Positions 44,623-55,104 of a DNA stretch of 64,000 nt are shown one piece after another; position 1 is the first letter of the stretch; every line of letters begins with the position of its first letter. The stretch spans positions 124,001-188,000 of the forward strand of contig NZ_JANUDX010000009.1 in assembly GCF_024810105.1 (NCBI RefSeq). Direction: 5' to 3'. The position numbers and the translations under genes are program-made. The DNA is from Stenotrophomonas sp. BIGb0135. Its GTDB lineage: Bacteria > Pseudomonadota > Gammaproteobacteria > Xanthomonadales > Xanthomonadaceae. A model generated the notes under the pieces. That model was not told where the DNA came from. It saw nothing but the letters and a program-made list of their open reading frames with translations, and ran no database searches.

Positions 44623-45335
44623 CTGCGATCTACCCAACGCCGCGCGACGACGCCCCGCTGGTGGTCTTCGATTTCGATCACACGCTTTATGACGGCGACT
44701 CGGGCAGCCATCTGTTCGCCTGGCTGATCAAGCGCAACCCGTTGCGCCTGCTCGCCGCGCTGCTGGCCACCCCGGTCCTCGGCCCGCTGGTGGCGTTGCT
44801 GCCCACCCGGCGCCGCGGTATCTCCGGCTATGTGTGGATCGCCACCTTCGGCCTGCACCGCGCGCGTGACCTCAACAAGGCCATCGACCGCTACGTGCTC
44901 ACCCACGAGGCCGACATCCGCCGCCGGCTGCTGCCGGTGGCGCTGGACGTGTTCGCCCAGCACCGGGCGCAGGGCGACCGCGTGGTGGTCGCCACCGGGG
45001 CGCCGCCGGAGCTGGCCCGGGCGATCCTTACCTTCGTGGCCCATCAGGGCGTGCCGGTGATCGGTACCGAGGTCGGCCCGTTCCTGGGCGCGGTGATCGC
45101 CACCCGGCACTGCCACAACGAAGAGAAGATGCGCATGCTGCGCGAGCGCGGCTACGGCGAGATCGCCATCGCCTATTCCGACAGCAGCGCCGACCTGCCG
45201 CTGCTGCTGGCCGCCAAGGCGCCGGTGGTGGTCAATCCGAAGGCCTCGCGGGTGGCCCACTTCCGCCAGGTGCTGCCCCCGGGCACGCCGGTGCTCAACT
45301 GGGGTTGCCTCGATCGGGCCGGCGATCCGGTCTGA
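44619..45335 (+). CDS. HAD-IB family phosphatase
   Basis: 238 residues. Motif I is [15 protein letters not shown] (nucleophile Asp and catalytic Asp), motif II is VVVATGAPP, motif III/IV is KMRMLRERG with [12 protein letters not shown] helical cap with hydrophobic residues ([19 protein letters not shown]) lies between them. This arrangement is like phosphoserine phosphatase and the PgpC/YfhB-type phosphatidylglycerolphosphate phosphatases; the hydrophobic cap slightly favours a lipid or membrane-linked substrate. Translationally coupled to trpC by an ATGA overlap. Confidence 0.88.
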   Translation: MTAIYPTPRDDAPLVVFDFDHTLYDGDSGSHLFAWLIKRNPLRLLAALLATPVLGPLVALLPTRRRGISGYVWIATFGLHRARDLNKAIDRYVLTHEADIRRRLLPVALDVFAQHRAQGDRVVVATGAPPELARAILTFVAHQGVPVIGTEVGPFLGAVIATRHCHNEEKMRMLRERGYGEIAIAYSDSSADLPLLLAAKAPVVVNPKASRVAHFRQVLPPGTPVLNWGCLDRAGDPV

Positions 45336-45389
45336 GCGACGCGATCGATGATGCGTCTCGCGTCGTCCCGCCGGGATGACGCAACCGGC

Positions 45390-46151
45390 TCAGGCCGCGC
45401 GCCACTGCACCAGCGCATGGCCGATCTGGAACAGGCTGATCGCCAGCACCAGGACGCCCACGGCCACCAGCACCCAGCGCTCCTTGATCCGCTTGACCAG
45501 CAGCGCGGCGACCGGCGCGGCCATCATGCCGCCGATCATCAGCCCGGCCACGATGTTCAGGTACTGCAGGCCCATCGACAGCAGGAAGGTGATCGACACG
45601 GCCAGGGTGACCACGAACTCGGCCGCGTTGACCGTGCCGATGGTGGTGCGGGCCTGGCCGCCGCGGGCGAGCAGGGTGGAGGTGGCCACCGGGCCCCAGC
45701 CGCCGCCACCGCTGGCATCCAGCAGCCCGGCCACGAACCCCAGCACCGGCACCCGCTTCACTTCCTGGGCCGGCATCAGCCGCCCGGCCGCGCGCAGCAG
45801 GATGAAGATCGCCAGCACCAGCAGGTAGCAATAGATGAAGGGGCGAATGACGTCCCCGGGCAGCTGGGTCAGCACGTAGGCGCCCACGACGCCGCCCACC
45901 GCACCGGGCAGGGCCAGGCGCAGGAACAGGCGGCGGTCGACATTGCCGGCCACCAGGTGGGAGACGCCCGAGGCGCCGGTGGTGAACACCTCGGCGGTGT
46001 GGATGCTGGCGCTCACCGCTGCCGGCGGCAGGCCCATGCTGAGCAGGACCGAGGACGACACCAGCCCGAAGGCCATGCCCAGCGCGCCATCGACCAGCTG
46101 CGCGCCCAGGCCGATCAGGATGAACCAATAGAATTCGCTGCCCAGTTCCAT
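45390..46151 (-). CDS. Sulfite exporter TauE/SafE family (TSUP) membrane protein
   Basis: 253 residues, eight or so membrane helices. The N-terminal LGAQLVDGALGMAFGLVSSSVLL and the repeat-related VLGFVAGLLDASGGGGWGPVATSTLLARGG carry the Gly-rich D-x-x-x-G-x-G-G motifs of TSUP permeases. These move sulfite, sulfoacetate or related organosulfur anions, but the substrate here is unknown. Monocistronic. Confidence 0.88.
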   Translation of the reverse strand: MELGSEFYWFILIGLGAQLVDGALGMAFGLVSSSVLLSMGLPPAAVSASIHTAEVFTTGASGVSHLVAGNVDRRLFLRLALPGAVGGVVGAYVLTQLPGDVIRPFIYCYLLVLAIFILLRAAGRLMPAQEVKRVPVLGFVAGLLDASGGGGWGPVATSTLLARGGQARTTIGTVNAAEFVVTLAVSITFLLSMGLQYLNIVAGLMIGGMMAAPVAALLVKRIKERWVLVAVGVLVLAISLFQIGHALVQWRAA

Positions 46152-46257
46152 GGCAACAGCCTAGCGGCAAATGGGTGAAATGGCGGCCTGGGTGGTGCTG
46201 GCGGCTGGCGGGCGGCTGGCGGCATTGGCCCGGTGGCATGCCGGGCGGGACCCTGGA

Positions 46258-46280
46258 AGCCGACCAATGGCCGGCCCTAC
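46258..46280 (-). repeat. SMAG-like unit next to the clp stop
   Basis: AGCCGACCAATGGCCGGCCCTAC, an inverted SMAG-like element 3 bases past the clp stop codon; it could act as the clp transcript end. Confidence 0.6.
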
Positions 46281-46283
46281 GAA

Positions 46284-46973
46284 TCAGCGGGTGCCGTACA
46301 GGACCACGGTCTTGCCGCGGGCGTGAAGGAGCCCGTCGGTCTGCAGCTTCTTCAGCACGCGGCCGGCCATCTCCCGCGAGCAGCCGACCAGCCGGGCCAG
46401 TTCCTGGCGCGAGACGCGCAGCTGGGTGCCCTGCGGGTGGCTCATGGCCTCCGGCTCGCGGGACAGGTCGTGAAGGGTGCGCACGATACGATCGGTGACG
46501 TCCAGGAAGGCCAGGCGGCTGGCTTTCCTGCTGGTGTCCAGCAACCGCTTGGAGATCTGCTGACCCAGCGCGTACAGCAGGCGCGGGGCATCGGCCGACA
46601 GCGGGCCGAGGAACAGCTGGTGGAGGCGCTCGTAGCTGATCTCGGCCAGCTCGCACGGGGTGCGGGTGCGCAGGATCACCTCACGGCGGTCGGATTCGAC
46701 GAACAGCCCCATTTCGCCAACGAATTCACCTGAACCGAAGTAGCCGAGGACCAGCTCGCGGTCGTCCTCTTCCTCAGCAATTATAGAGACCGAGCCACTG
46801 ATCACGTAATAAAGGGTGCCGGCGGGATCCCCGGGGCGGAACACATCGGTGCGCGCGGGGTAGCGGCGGCGATGGCTGTGGGCCAGGAAACGGTCGATGG
46901 TGGCGATATCCAGGGCCAGTGGACTTGTGGCAAGGCGCACAGTTGACACGTTTGAGGCGCTCCCTTTGCTCAT
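46284..46973 (-). CDS. clp: Clp, Crp-like global regulator responsive to cyclic-di-GMP
   Basis: 229 residues from ATG 46973. The N-terminal cyclic-nucleotide-binding beta-roll contains [20 protein letters not shown] and [15 protein letters not shown]; the C-terminal Crp helix-turn-helix contains [25 protein letters not shown]. In Xanthomonas, Clp binds DNA by itself and loses affinity when cyclic-di-GMP is bound; a conserved Glu in the beta-roll that matters for this has its likely counterpart at Glu98 (SDRREVIL). It controls virulence, extracellular enzymes and motility there. The start at 46973 gives the usual length. Divergent from speD, with 147 bases between. Confidence 0.93.
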   Translation of the reverse strand: MSKGSASNVSTVRLATSPLALDIATIDRFLAHSHRRRYPARTDVFRPGDPAGTLYYVISGSVSIIAEEEDDRELVLGYFGSGEFVGEMGLFVESDRREVILRTRTPCELAEISYERLHQLFLGPLSADAPRLLYALGQQISKRLLDTSRKASRLAFLDVTDRIVRTLHDLSREPEAMSHPQGTQLRVSRQELARLVGCSREMAGRVLKKLQTDGLLHARGKTVVLYGTR

Positions 46974-47120
46974 GAACAATTCACGGCTATGTCCCGCGAG
47001 CTTAACGATCCGGTTTGTGAAGGGCAAACACAGCACACCTATTCCTTTCGATGCAAGTTTCGCCCCCGATCACTTTGCCCCATAATTGCGCCTTTCCCAC
47101 CACACACAGGATCGACCGCC

Positions 47121-47915
47121 GTGGTCAAGCCGTTGCCTCGCCTGAGGTTGCAGGGTTTCAACAACCTCACCAAGGCGCTGAGCTTCAACATCTATGACGT
47201 GTGTTACGCGCGCACCGAAGAGGAGCGTCAGCGCTACATCGAATACATTGATGAAGAGTACAACGCCGATAGGCTTACTCAGATCTTGACCGATGTCGCC
47301 GAGATCATCGGCGCCAACATCCTCAACGTGGCGCGCCAGGATTACGATCCGCAGGGTGCCTCGGTGACGATCCTGATCTCTGAAGAACCGGTGATCGACA
47401 AGAAGCAGGCCGGCAAGGAGCTCATCTCCGACGCCGTGGTCGCGCACATGGACAAGTCGCACATCACCGTGCACACCTATCCGGAAACGCACCCGCAGGA
47501 AGGCATCGCCACCTTCCGCGCCGACATCGACGTGGCCACCTGTGGCGTCATTTCGCCGCTGAAAGCGCTGAATTACCTGATCGAGAGTCTGGAATCGGAC
47601 ATCGTGATCATGGACTACCGCGTGCGTGGCTTCACCCGTGACGTGAAGGGCAAGAAGCACTACATCGATCACAAGATCAACTCGATCCAGAACTTCCTGG
47701 CCAAGAACATCAAGTCGCGTTACGAGATGTTCGACGTCAACGTCTATCAGGAAAATATCTTCCACACGAAGATGCACCTGAAGGACTTCGACCTGGACCA
47801 GTACCTGTTCGAAGAGAAGGCCAAGAACCTGTCGTTCAAGGAACGCATGAAGATCGAGGCGCTGCTGCGTCGTGAGATCGAAGAGCTGTTCCACGGGCGC
47901 AACCTGGCCGAGTAA
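47121..47915 (+). CDS. speD: S-adenosylmethionine decarboxylase proenzyme
   Basis: 264 residues of the E. coli type. It cleaves itself to form the pyruvoyl cofactor; the cleavage site is Lys-Ser in [14 protein letters not shown], with Ser113 becoming the pyruvoyl group. Produces decarboxylated SAM for spermidine synthesis. Very strongly conserved throughout (e.g. [20 protein letters not shown]). It starts with GTG at 47121. The spermidine synthase gene speE is not adjacent. Confidence 0.97.
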   Translation: MVKPLPRLRLQGFNNLTKALSFNIYDVCYARTEEERQRYIEYIDEEYNADRLTQILTDVAEIIGANILNVARQDYDPQGASVTILISEEPVIDKKQAGKELISDAVVAHMDKSHITVHTYPETHPQEGIATFRADIDVATCGVISPLKALNYLIESLESDIVIMDYRVRGFTRDVKGKKHYIDHKINSIQNFLAKNIKSRYEMFDVNVYQENIFHTKMHLKDFDLDQYLFEEKAKNLSFKERMKIEALLRREIEELFHGRNLAE

Positions 47916-48027
47916 TGCGGCGGTGACAGCCGCCCCGGGCAACCGGTGGCGGTGCTGCGCAGGACGGAAGCGTCCTGCCTGTGGAACCTGCGGTTTGCGC
48001 AATTGACGGTTCCACGGACGCAGATCA

Positions 48028-48061
48028 ACAACGGCTCGGTGTGAAGACACCGGGCCGTTGT
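48028..48061. terminator. Terminator hairpin between speD and coq7
   Basis: ACAACGGC-t-CGGTGT-gaag-ACACCG-g-GCCGTTGT forms a stem of about 15 bp including one G-T pair, in the gap between convergent speD and coq7. T-rich sequence after it is short (TCGTGTTC). Confidence 0.55.
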
Positions 48062-48112
48062 CGTGTTCACGTTCCGGGTCCGGAGGCGGCCCGCCGGGCC
48101 AGCCAGCCGCGC

Positions 48113-48757
48113 TTACACGCGGTAGGCGATGCCCTTCATCACCGCCGAGGCCAGTGCCATCACCGATGGGATCGGGAACGGCAGCTTGCGTGCGCCGGCA
48201 TGCTCGGCGTGGTCGGCATGGCGGGCTTCGTCGATCTTCATCACCTTGAGGATCTCGCGGCTGCGCAGGTCGGCCGGGGGCAGGGTGCCCAGGTGTTCGT
48301 CCAGGTGGGCTTCGACCTGGCGCTCGGTTTCGACCACGAACCCGAGGTTCCAGCCGTCGCCGCGCAGGCCGGCCAGGGTGCCGATGGTGTAGCTGCCGGC
48401 ATACCAGAGGGGGTTGAACAGGCTCGGGCGGCTGTCCAGCTCGCCCAGGCGCTGGGCGCACCACGCCAGGTGGTCGGTCTCTTCCTGGGCCGCCTCCAGC
48501 AGGTGGGCACGGGTCGCCGCTTCCCGGGCGACCGCGGCCTGGCCGAAATACAGGCCCTGGGCGCAGACCTCGCCGACGTGGTTGATCCGCATCAGCCCGG
48601 CCGCGTGGCGGCGCTCCGCACGGCCCATCTGCACGTCCGGGGTGGCCTCGGCGGGGTAGGGGCGGCTGGCCGGCGGGTTGCCGAACACCGTGTCCAGGGC
48701 GCGCTGGGCTTCGGTCAGCAGGTGATCGAGCGGGGTGATCTGGCGGGTCGCGGTCAT
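48113..48757 (-). CDS. coq7: 2-polyprenyl-3-methyl-6-methoxy-1,4-benzoquinone hydroxylase
   Basis: 214 residues, a di-iron monooxygenase for the last hydroxylation in ubiquinone synthesis. Iron ligands are recognisable in [18 protein letters not shown] (first Glu), [14 protein letters not shown] (Glu and His), [17 protein letters not shown] (Glu) and [16 protein letters not shown] (Glu and His). The ATG at 48757 ([14 protein letters not shown]) matches family starts; the frame continues upstream only over the rplM promoter. Confidence 0.95.
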   Translation of the reverse strand: MTATRQITPLDHLLTEAQRALDTVFGNPPASRPYPAEATPDVQMGRAERRHAAGLMRINHVGEVCAQGLYFGQAAVAREAATRAHLLEAAQEETDHLAWCAQRLGELDSRPSLFNPLWYAGSYTIGTLAGLRGDGWNLGFVVETERQVEAHLDEHLGTLPPADLRSREILKVMKIDEARHADHAEHAGARKLPFPIPSVMALASAVMKGIAYRV

Positions 48758-48834
48758 GGGGGCGGCGGCTACGGCGGGGGATCGTCGATTCTCGCCCCCT
48801 GGCGCCGGTGTGCCAAGCCATGGCAGCGGGCGAC

Positions 48835-48863
48835 TTGCATGTGGGTGGCATGGCCAGTACAAT
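48835..48863 (+). promoter_or_regulatory. rplM-rpsI promoter
   Basis: TTGCAT (48835-48840), 17-base spacer, TACAAT (48858-48863), about 75 bases before the rplM start. Good sigma-70 fit. Confidence 0.7.
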
Positions 48864-48938
48864 CCCGCCTCTTCACAACGCGTGGCAGAGTTCCGGCCGT
48901 TCAGCGCCGCAATGAGCCCGACCTACTTGAGTTCTTTC

Positions 48939-49367
48939 ATGAGCACTTTCACTGCAAAGTCCGAGACCGTCCAGCGCGACTGGTATCTCGTCGACGCTTC
49001 CGGCAAGACGCTGGGCCGTCTGTCCACCGAGCTGGCCCGCCGTCTGCGCGGCAAGCACAAGCCGGTCTACACCCCCCACGTTGATACCGGTGATTACCTG
49101 GTTGTCATCAATGCAGAAAAGATTGCCGTCACCGGCAACAAGCTGCAGGACAAGCTGTACCACCGCTTCACTGGCTACATCGGCAACCTGAAGACCGAAA
49201 CTCTGGCCCAGGCGCTTGAGCGCCACCCGGAGCGCGTCATCGAGACCGCCGTCAAGGGCATGCTGCCGAAGGGCCCGCTGGGCCGCGCCATGTACCGCAA
49301 GCTCAAGGTGTACTCGGGTTCCGAGCACCCGCACGCCGCTCAGCAGCCTCAGGTTCTGGATATCTAA
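48939..49367 (+). CDS. rplM: Ribosomal protein L13 (uL13)
   Basis: 142 residues, the standard length. [35 protein letters not shown] at the N-terminus and [19 protein letters not shown] near the C-terminus are diagnostic. ATG 48939 ([10 protein letters not shown]) is preferred over further-upstream frame codons. First gene of the conserved rplM-rpsI operon; 2 bases separate it from rpsI. Confidence 0.98.
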   Translation: MSTFTAKSETVQRDWYLVDASGKTLGRLSTELARRLRGKHKPVYTPHVDTGDYLVVINAEKIAVTGNKLQDKLYHRFTGYIGNLKTETLAQALERHPERVIETAVKGMLPKGPLGRAMYRKLKVYSGSEHPHAAQQPQVLDI

Positions 49368-49369
49368 TC

Positions 49370-49762
49370 ATGGCTATCACGCAAAACTACGGCACCGGCC
49401 GCCGCAAGTCCTCCACCGCCCGCGTGTTCCTGCGCAAGGGCGCCGGCAACATCACCGTCAATGGCCGTCCGCTGGACGAGTTCTTTGGCCGTGAGACTGC
49501 ACGCATGATCGTGCGTCAGCCGCTGGAACTGACCAAGAACACCGAAAGCTTCGACATCATGGTCACCGCCGCTGGCGGTGGTACCACCGGTCAGGCCGGT
49601 GCGATCCGCCTGGGCATCGCCCGCGCGCTGGTCGAGTACGACGAAACCCTGAAGTCCGAGCTGCGCAAGGCTGGCTTCATGACCCGTGACGCCCGTGAAG
49701 TCGAGCGTAAGAAGGTCGGCCTGCACAAGGCACGTCGCGCCACCCAGTTCTCCAAGCGCTGA
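49370..49762 (+). CDS. rpsI: Ribosomal protein S9 (uS9)
   Basis: 130 residues, standard length. [20 protein letters not shown] at the start and the C-terminal [18 protein letters not shown] tail that reaches into the P site (ending in the conserved SKR) are present. Followed by a strong terminator. Confidence 0.98.
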   Translation: MAITQNYGTGRRKSSTARVFLRKGAGNITVNGRPLDEFFGRETARMIVRQPLELTKNTESFDIMVTAAGGGTTGQAGAIRLGIARALVEYDETLKSELRKAGFMTRDAREVERKKVGLHKARRATQFSKR

Positions 49763-49811
49763 TCCATTGCGCCTGGCGTGGGATCCCTCGGGGTCCCGCT
49801 GGGAGGACAGC

Positions 49812-49837
49812 AAAAGCCCGGCCTCGGCCGGGCTTTT
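49812..49837 (+). terminator. Rho-independent terminator of the rplM-rpsI operon
   Basis: AAAAGCCCGGCC-tc-GGCCGGGCTTTT, a perfect 12-bp stem with A and T tracts, 49 bases past rpsI. Confidence 0.9.
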
Positions 49838-49873
49838 GTCGTTTGTGGGCAGGGCCCAGAGCGGGGCGCATGG

Positions 49874-50148
49874 GTAGAGCCGAGCCATGCTCGGCTGCAC
49901 GGCGCGCGCAGAAAGGTAGAGCCGACCTATGCCCGGCTACACGGCACGGGCAAAAAGGTAGAACCGAGCCGTGCTCGGCTACACGGCACGCGCAGACAGG
50001 TAGAGCCGAGCCACGCTCGGCTGCACAGCACGCGCAGAAAGGTAGAGCCGAGCCACGCTCGGCTGCACGGCCCGCGCAGAAAGGTAGAGCCGAGCCACGC
50101 TCGGCTACACGGCACGCGCAGAAAGGTAGAGCCGAGCCATGCTCGGCT
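49874..50148 (+). repeat. Array of seven SMAG units with exact 42-bp period
   Basis: GTAGAGCCGAGCCATGCTCGGCT-type units begin at 49874, 49916, 49958, 50000, 50042, 50084 and 50126, always 42 bases apart. Spacers are near-identical (CACGGCACGCGCAGAAAG). Arms vary as GAGCCATGCTC, GAGCCGTGCTC, GAGCCACGCTC and a partly unpaired GACCTATGCCC. All are in one orientation. Confidence 0.9.
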
Positions 50149-50813
50149 GCGCCGCATGACACAGCGCAGCAGCCACGGCCAAAGCCAAAGCCAAAGCGTC
50201 TGCTCCGCGCATCAGTCCTGCCGGATCGACCGGGTCAATGGTCGGTACACCCGACAAGTCCCGCTCCGCAGCCCGGCCAGCCGCTGGCGGCTGGGCGTTC
50301 GGGCGCTTGCGAGGCGGCGCCTCGCAGGCAAGGCGCCGTCACCCATGCAAGCTCCGTCGCCGCACCTATGCGGCTCGGGGGTCCCGCCAACCCGCCCACG
50401 CCGACCCCCAACCGCTGGCGGGTGCGCAGGGGACGTGCGAGGCAGGACGGGTCCAGCACCTGGGAGCTGTGAATCAGTGCCGGCCGCTGGCCGGCAACCA
50501 CGTCACCATCCGCGAGCCGATGGCGTCGCCTGCGGTGGTCGTGACCCCGATTACGTTCGTTGATCACCGGTCGCCGACCGCATGGGCGTCATCGCCTGTC
50601 AATCGCGGCGCGTCCACGCCGGTGATGGCGAACGCCATCGACCCACCCGCCGGCACCAACGGGACTCGGCGCCCCTCGCGCCCCATCACGCGAAACACCC
50701 CTTGCAGTCCAGCGGCGCGCGCCGACGGGGCAGGGATATGGGGGTGGATGAGGCGGACCCCAGCCTGGCTGGGCAAGGTCGGCGTGCTGGGCGCTAAGTC
50801 CCCAGCTCATCGC
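50149..50813. other. Long intergenic region with no recognisable gene
   Basis: About 660 bases between the SMAG array and the tRNA terminator. Open frames exist on both strands, but none has a homologous motif or ribosome-binding site and codon choice looks random. A short AAAGCC triplet-like repeat lies near 50178. It may be decayed accessory DNA next to tRNA genes. Confidence 0.4.
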
Positions 50814-50867
50814 GCCAAATAAAACAAAAGGCCTGATCTTTCGATCAGGCCTTTTGTTTTATTTGGC
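50814..50867 (-). terminator. 25-bp perfect hairpin terminating the tRNA operon
   Basis: GCCAAATAAAACAAAAGGCC... pairs with its exact complement over 25 bp around a TTTC loop. On the minus strand, tRNA-Gln transcription would run into a GC-rich core followed by TTTTGTTTTATTT, so it terminates well. The outer end of the stem includes the encoded CCA of tRNA-Gln. Confidence 0.85.
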
Positions 50868-50938
50868 TGCCCCGGATGGATTCGAACCACCGAATGCCTG
50901 AGTCAGAGTCAGGTGCCTTACCGCTTGGCGACGGGGCA
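50864..50938 (-). tRNA. tRNA-Gln, anticodon CTG
   Basis: 75 bases including an encoded CCA end. Acceptor stem TGCCCCG/CGGGGCA, D arm GCC-AAGCGGTAA-GGC, anticodon arm CCTGA-CTCTGAC-TCAGG with anticodon CTG, T arm with TTCGAAT. Second gene of a two-tRNA unit. Confidence 0.93.
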
Positions 50939-50988
50939 ATATATGCGTGCAAGTATTGCACTTTTTCCCTACAAAACCAAGCAGAACT

Positions 50989-51065
50989 TGGTGGCTATGG
51001 GTGGACTCGAACCACCGACCCCAGCATTATGAGTGCTGTGCTCTAACCGGCTGAGCTACATAGCC
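50989..51065 (-). tRNA. tRNA-Met, anticodon CAT (elongator type)
   Basis: 77 bases including an encoded CCA. Acceptor GGCTATG/CATAGCC, D arm GCTC-AGCCGGTTA-GAGC, anticodon arm CAGCA-CTCATAA-TGCTG, T arm TTCGAGT. Its paired 5' end fits elongator tRNA-Met, not initiator. The unusual CAT decoding of Ile (after lysidine) cannot be fully ruled out by eye. Confidence 0.9.
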
Positions 51066-51078
51066 TAGGGAGCCGGTA

Positions 51079-51107
51079 ATTCTGGAGATGTATCCGGGAT
51101 CTGTCAA
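51079..51107 (-). promoter_or_regulatory. Promoter of the tRNA-Met/tRNA-Gln unit
   Basis: On the minus strand: TTGACA (51107-51102), 17-base spacer, CAGAAT (51084-51079), 14 bases before the tRNA-Met 5' end. Perfect -35 box. Confidence 0.75.
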
Positions 51108-51185
51108 CACTTTTTCATCGCGCTTGTGAGTGGCCTGCCGGCGTGTCACAGTCCCAACCAGTAGATTTTTCTAGGAGTCCGCATC

Positions 51186-51815
51186 GTGATCGATCCGGAC
51201 GGCTATCGACCGAACGTCGGCATTGTGCTGATGCGGGAGGATGGGCAGGTGTTCTGGGCACGTCGTGTGCGCCGGGATGGCTGGCAGTTCCCGCAGGGCG
51301 GCATGAATACCGATGAGACGCCTGTCGAAGCCATGTATCGCGAGTTGCACGAAGAAACCGGGTTGTTGCCTGAGCACGTTGAAGTGCTCGGGGCCACGCC
51401 GGGTTGGCTTCGCTATCGGCTGCCGGCACGGGCCATCCGTCGCAATGAGAAGCAGGTCTGCATCGGCCAGAAGCAGGTCTGGTTCCTGCTGCGCCTGGCG
51501 GGCGACGAATCCCATGTGACGCTGGACCATACCGACAGCCCGGAGTTCGACCAGTGGCGCTGGGTGGATTTCTGGTACCCGGTCGAACACGTGGTCATGT
51601 TCAAGCGGGGCGTCTATGCACGCGCGCTGCGCCACTTGGCGCCGTTGGCGCGGGGCGTGGCGGGGGCCGGGGTGGAGTCGATGCCCAAGTCCGCCCAGGA
51701 GGCCTGGATGCCCGGCAACACGGCCGGGCACGATCGGCCGCGCAAGCGCAGCACGCCGCCGCCCAAGCGGGGCTACTGGCCGAAGAAGGCCAAGGCCGAG
51801 CCGGGTACCCCCTGA
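51186..51815 (+). CDS. rppH: RNA pyrophosphohydrolase
   Basis: 209 residues from GTG 51186. The Nudix box is complete: [23 protein letters not shown]. Family-specific segments are [29 protein letters not shown] and [12 protein letters not shown]. Removes pyrophosphate from 5' mRNA ends to start decay. The C-terminal ~50 residues are a basic, Pro-rich extension ([17 protein letters not shown]) not found in the E. coli enzyme but common in xanthomonads. Confidence 0.96.
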   Translation: MIDPDGYRPNVGIVLMREDGQVFWARRVRRDGWQFPQGGMNTDETPVEAMYRELHEETGLLPEHVEVLGATPGWLRYRLPARAIRRNEKQVCIGQKQVWFLLRLAGDESHVTLDHTDSPEFDQWRWVDFWYPVEHVVMFKRGVYARALRHLAPLARGVAGAGVESMPKSAQEAWMPGNTAGHDRPRKRSTPPPKRGYWPKKAKAEPGTP

Positions 51816-51821
51816 GACGGC

Positions 51822-51846
51822 GCCACGACCCAGGTCGTGGCTCCAC
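51822..51846 (+). repeat. Inverted repeat after rppH, SMAG-like or terminator
   Basis: GCCACGACC-ca-GGTCGTGGC-TCCAC: a perfect 9-bp stem directly after the rppH stop. The ending resembles the CTAC end of an inverted SMAG unit. Confidence 0.5.
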
Positions 51847-51911
51847 GGGCCCGTCCGGGCGACGGCCTGCCGCCTTCTCCGGGCCTCAAGGCGCGAGTGG
51901 CTGAACCGTAT

Positions 51912-51962
51912 CGAGAATGATTCAGATACGAAATTGACAACCATTCTCGTTTCGATTGGAAT
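51912..51962 (+). promoter_or_regulatory. bfd promoter with Fur-box-like sequence
   Basis: TTGACA (51934-51939), 17-base spacer, TGGAAT (51957-51962). The inverted repeat GAGAATG (51913-51919) ... CATTCTC (51942-51948) and the stretch GAGAATGATTCAGATAC resemble the Fur consensus GATAATGATAATCATTATC and overlap the -35 box. This suggests iron-dependent repression of bfd. Confidence 0.6.
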
Positions 51963-52001
51963 AGCCGCAGGCCGATCCGGGCCTGTCTGTCGAGTCCGCA
52001 C

Positions 52002-52211
52002 GTGTACGTCTGCATCTGCAACGGGGTTACCGACCACCAGATCCGCGAAGCCGCGCAAAGCGGTGTCGCCAGCGTGTCCGAACTGACCATGCGCACCGGC
52101 TGCGGCGCCACCTGCGGCTCCTGCCTGGACATGGCGGCCGACCTGCTGGCCAAGTTCAGCGCCACCCACGATCTGCCGCTGCCCTTGCTGGGCCTGGCCC
52201 AGGTCGCCTGA
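52002..52211 (+). CDS. bfd: Bacterioferritin-associated ferredoxin
   Basis: 69 residues. A BFD-type [2Fe-2S] domain with likely cluster ligands Cys4, Cys6, Cys38 and Cys41 ([11 protein letters not shown] and [10 protein letters not shown]). Electron donor that helps release Fe2+ from bacterioferritin. It starts with GTG at 52002, giving the family-standard N-terminus. Lies 94 bases upstream of bfr, with a Fur-like promoter in front. Confidence 0.95.
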   Translation: MYVCICNGVTDHQIREAAQSGVASVSELTMRTGCGATCGSCLDMAADLLAKFSATHDLPLPLLGLAQVA

Positions 52212-52305
52212 GGCACCGCACGCGCAGCTGCGCGTGATTCGCGTTCCCTCATCGTCCGGCTCGAAGCGCTACAGTGCGCGCGTTCACACGCAGCAGGAGC
52301 AGCTC

Positions 52306-52776
52306 ATGAAGGGCGACGCCAAAGTCATCGAATTCCTCAACAAGGTCCTCTACAACGAGCTGACCGCGATCAACCAGTACTTCCTGCACGCCAAGATGCT
52401 GAAGAACTGGGGCCTGAAGGAACTGGCCGACCACGAGTACAAAGAGTCGATCGAAGAAATGAAGCATGCGGACATGCTGTCCGACCGCATCCTCTTCCTC
52501 GAAGGCCTGCCGAACTTCCAGGCGCTGGGCAAGCTGCGCATCGGCGAAAACCCCACCGAGATCCTGCAGTGCGATCTGGCGCTGGAGCGCGACGGTGTGG
52601 TCACCCTGCGCGATGCGGTGTCGTATGCCGACTCCGTGGGCGACTACGTGAGCCGCCAGCTGTTCGTGAAGATCCTGGATTCCGAAGAAGAGCACATCGA
52701 TTGGCTGGAAACCCAGCTCGAGCTTATCGAACGCATCAGCGAGCCGAACTACCTGCTGACCAAGCTGGACGACTGA
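52306..52776 (+). CDS. bfr: Bacterioferritin
   Basis: 156 residues forming the 24-subunit iron storage shell. All ferroxidase ligands are in place (Glu18, Glu51, His54, Glu94, Glu127, His130), as is Met52, the axial ligand of the shared heme, so this is a heme-type, ferroxidase-active subunit. ATG 52306 follows GCAGGAGCAGCTC. Partner of the adjacent Bfd. Confidence 0.97.
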   Translation: MKGDAKVIEFLNKVLYNELTAINQYFLHAKMLKNWGLKELADHEYKESIEEMKHADMLSDRILFLEGLPNFQALGKLRIGENPTEILQCDLALERDGVVTLRDAVSYADSVGDYVSRQLFVKILDSEEEHIDWLETQLELIERISEPNYLLTKLDD

Positions 52777-52777
52777 G

Positions 52778-55102
<2,325 letters not shown>

Positions 55103-55104
55103 GC

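Noticed and set aside
49874..50148. CRISPR-like array with 42-bp period downstream of rpsI
   Set aside because: Same reason: hairpin units with repeated rather than unique spacers, all in one orientation, no cas genes.
50235..50822. Possible small genes between the SMAG array and the tRNAs
   Set aside because: Overlapping frames on both strands, no ribosome-binding sites, no recognisable motif; better left as gene-less sequence.
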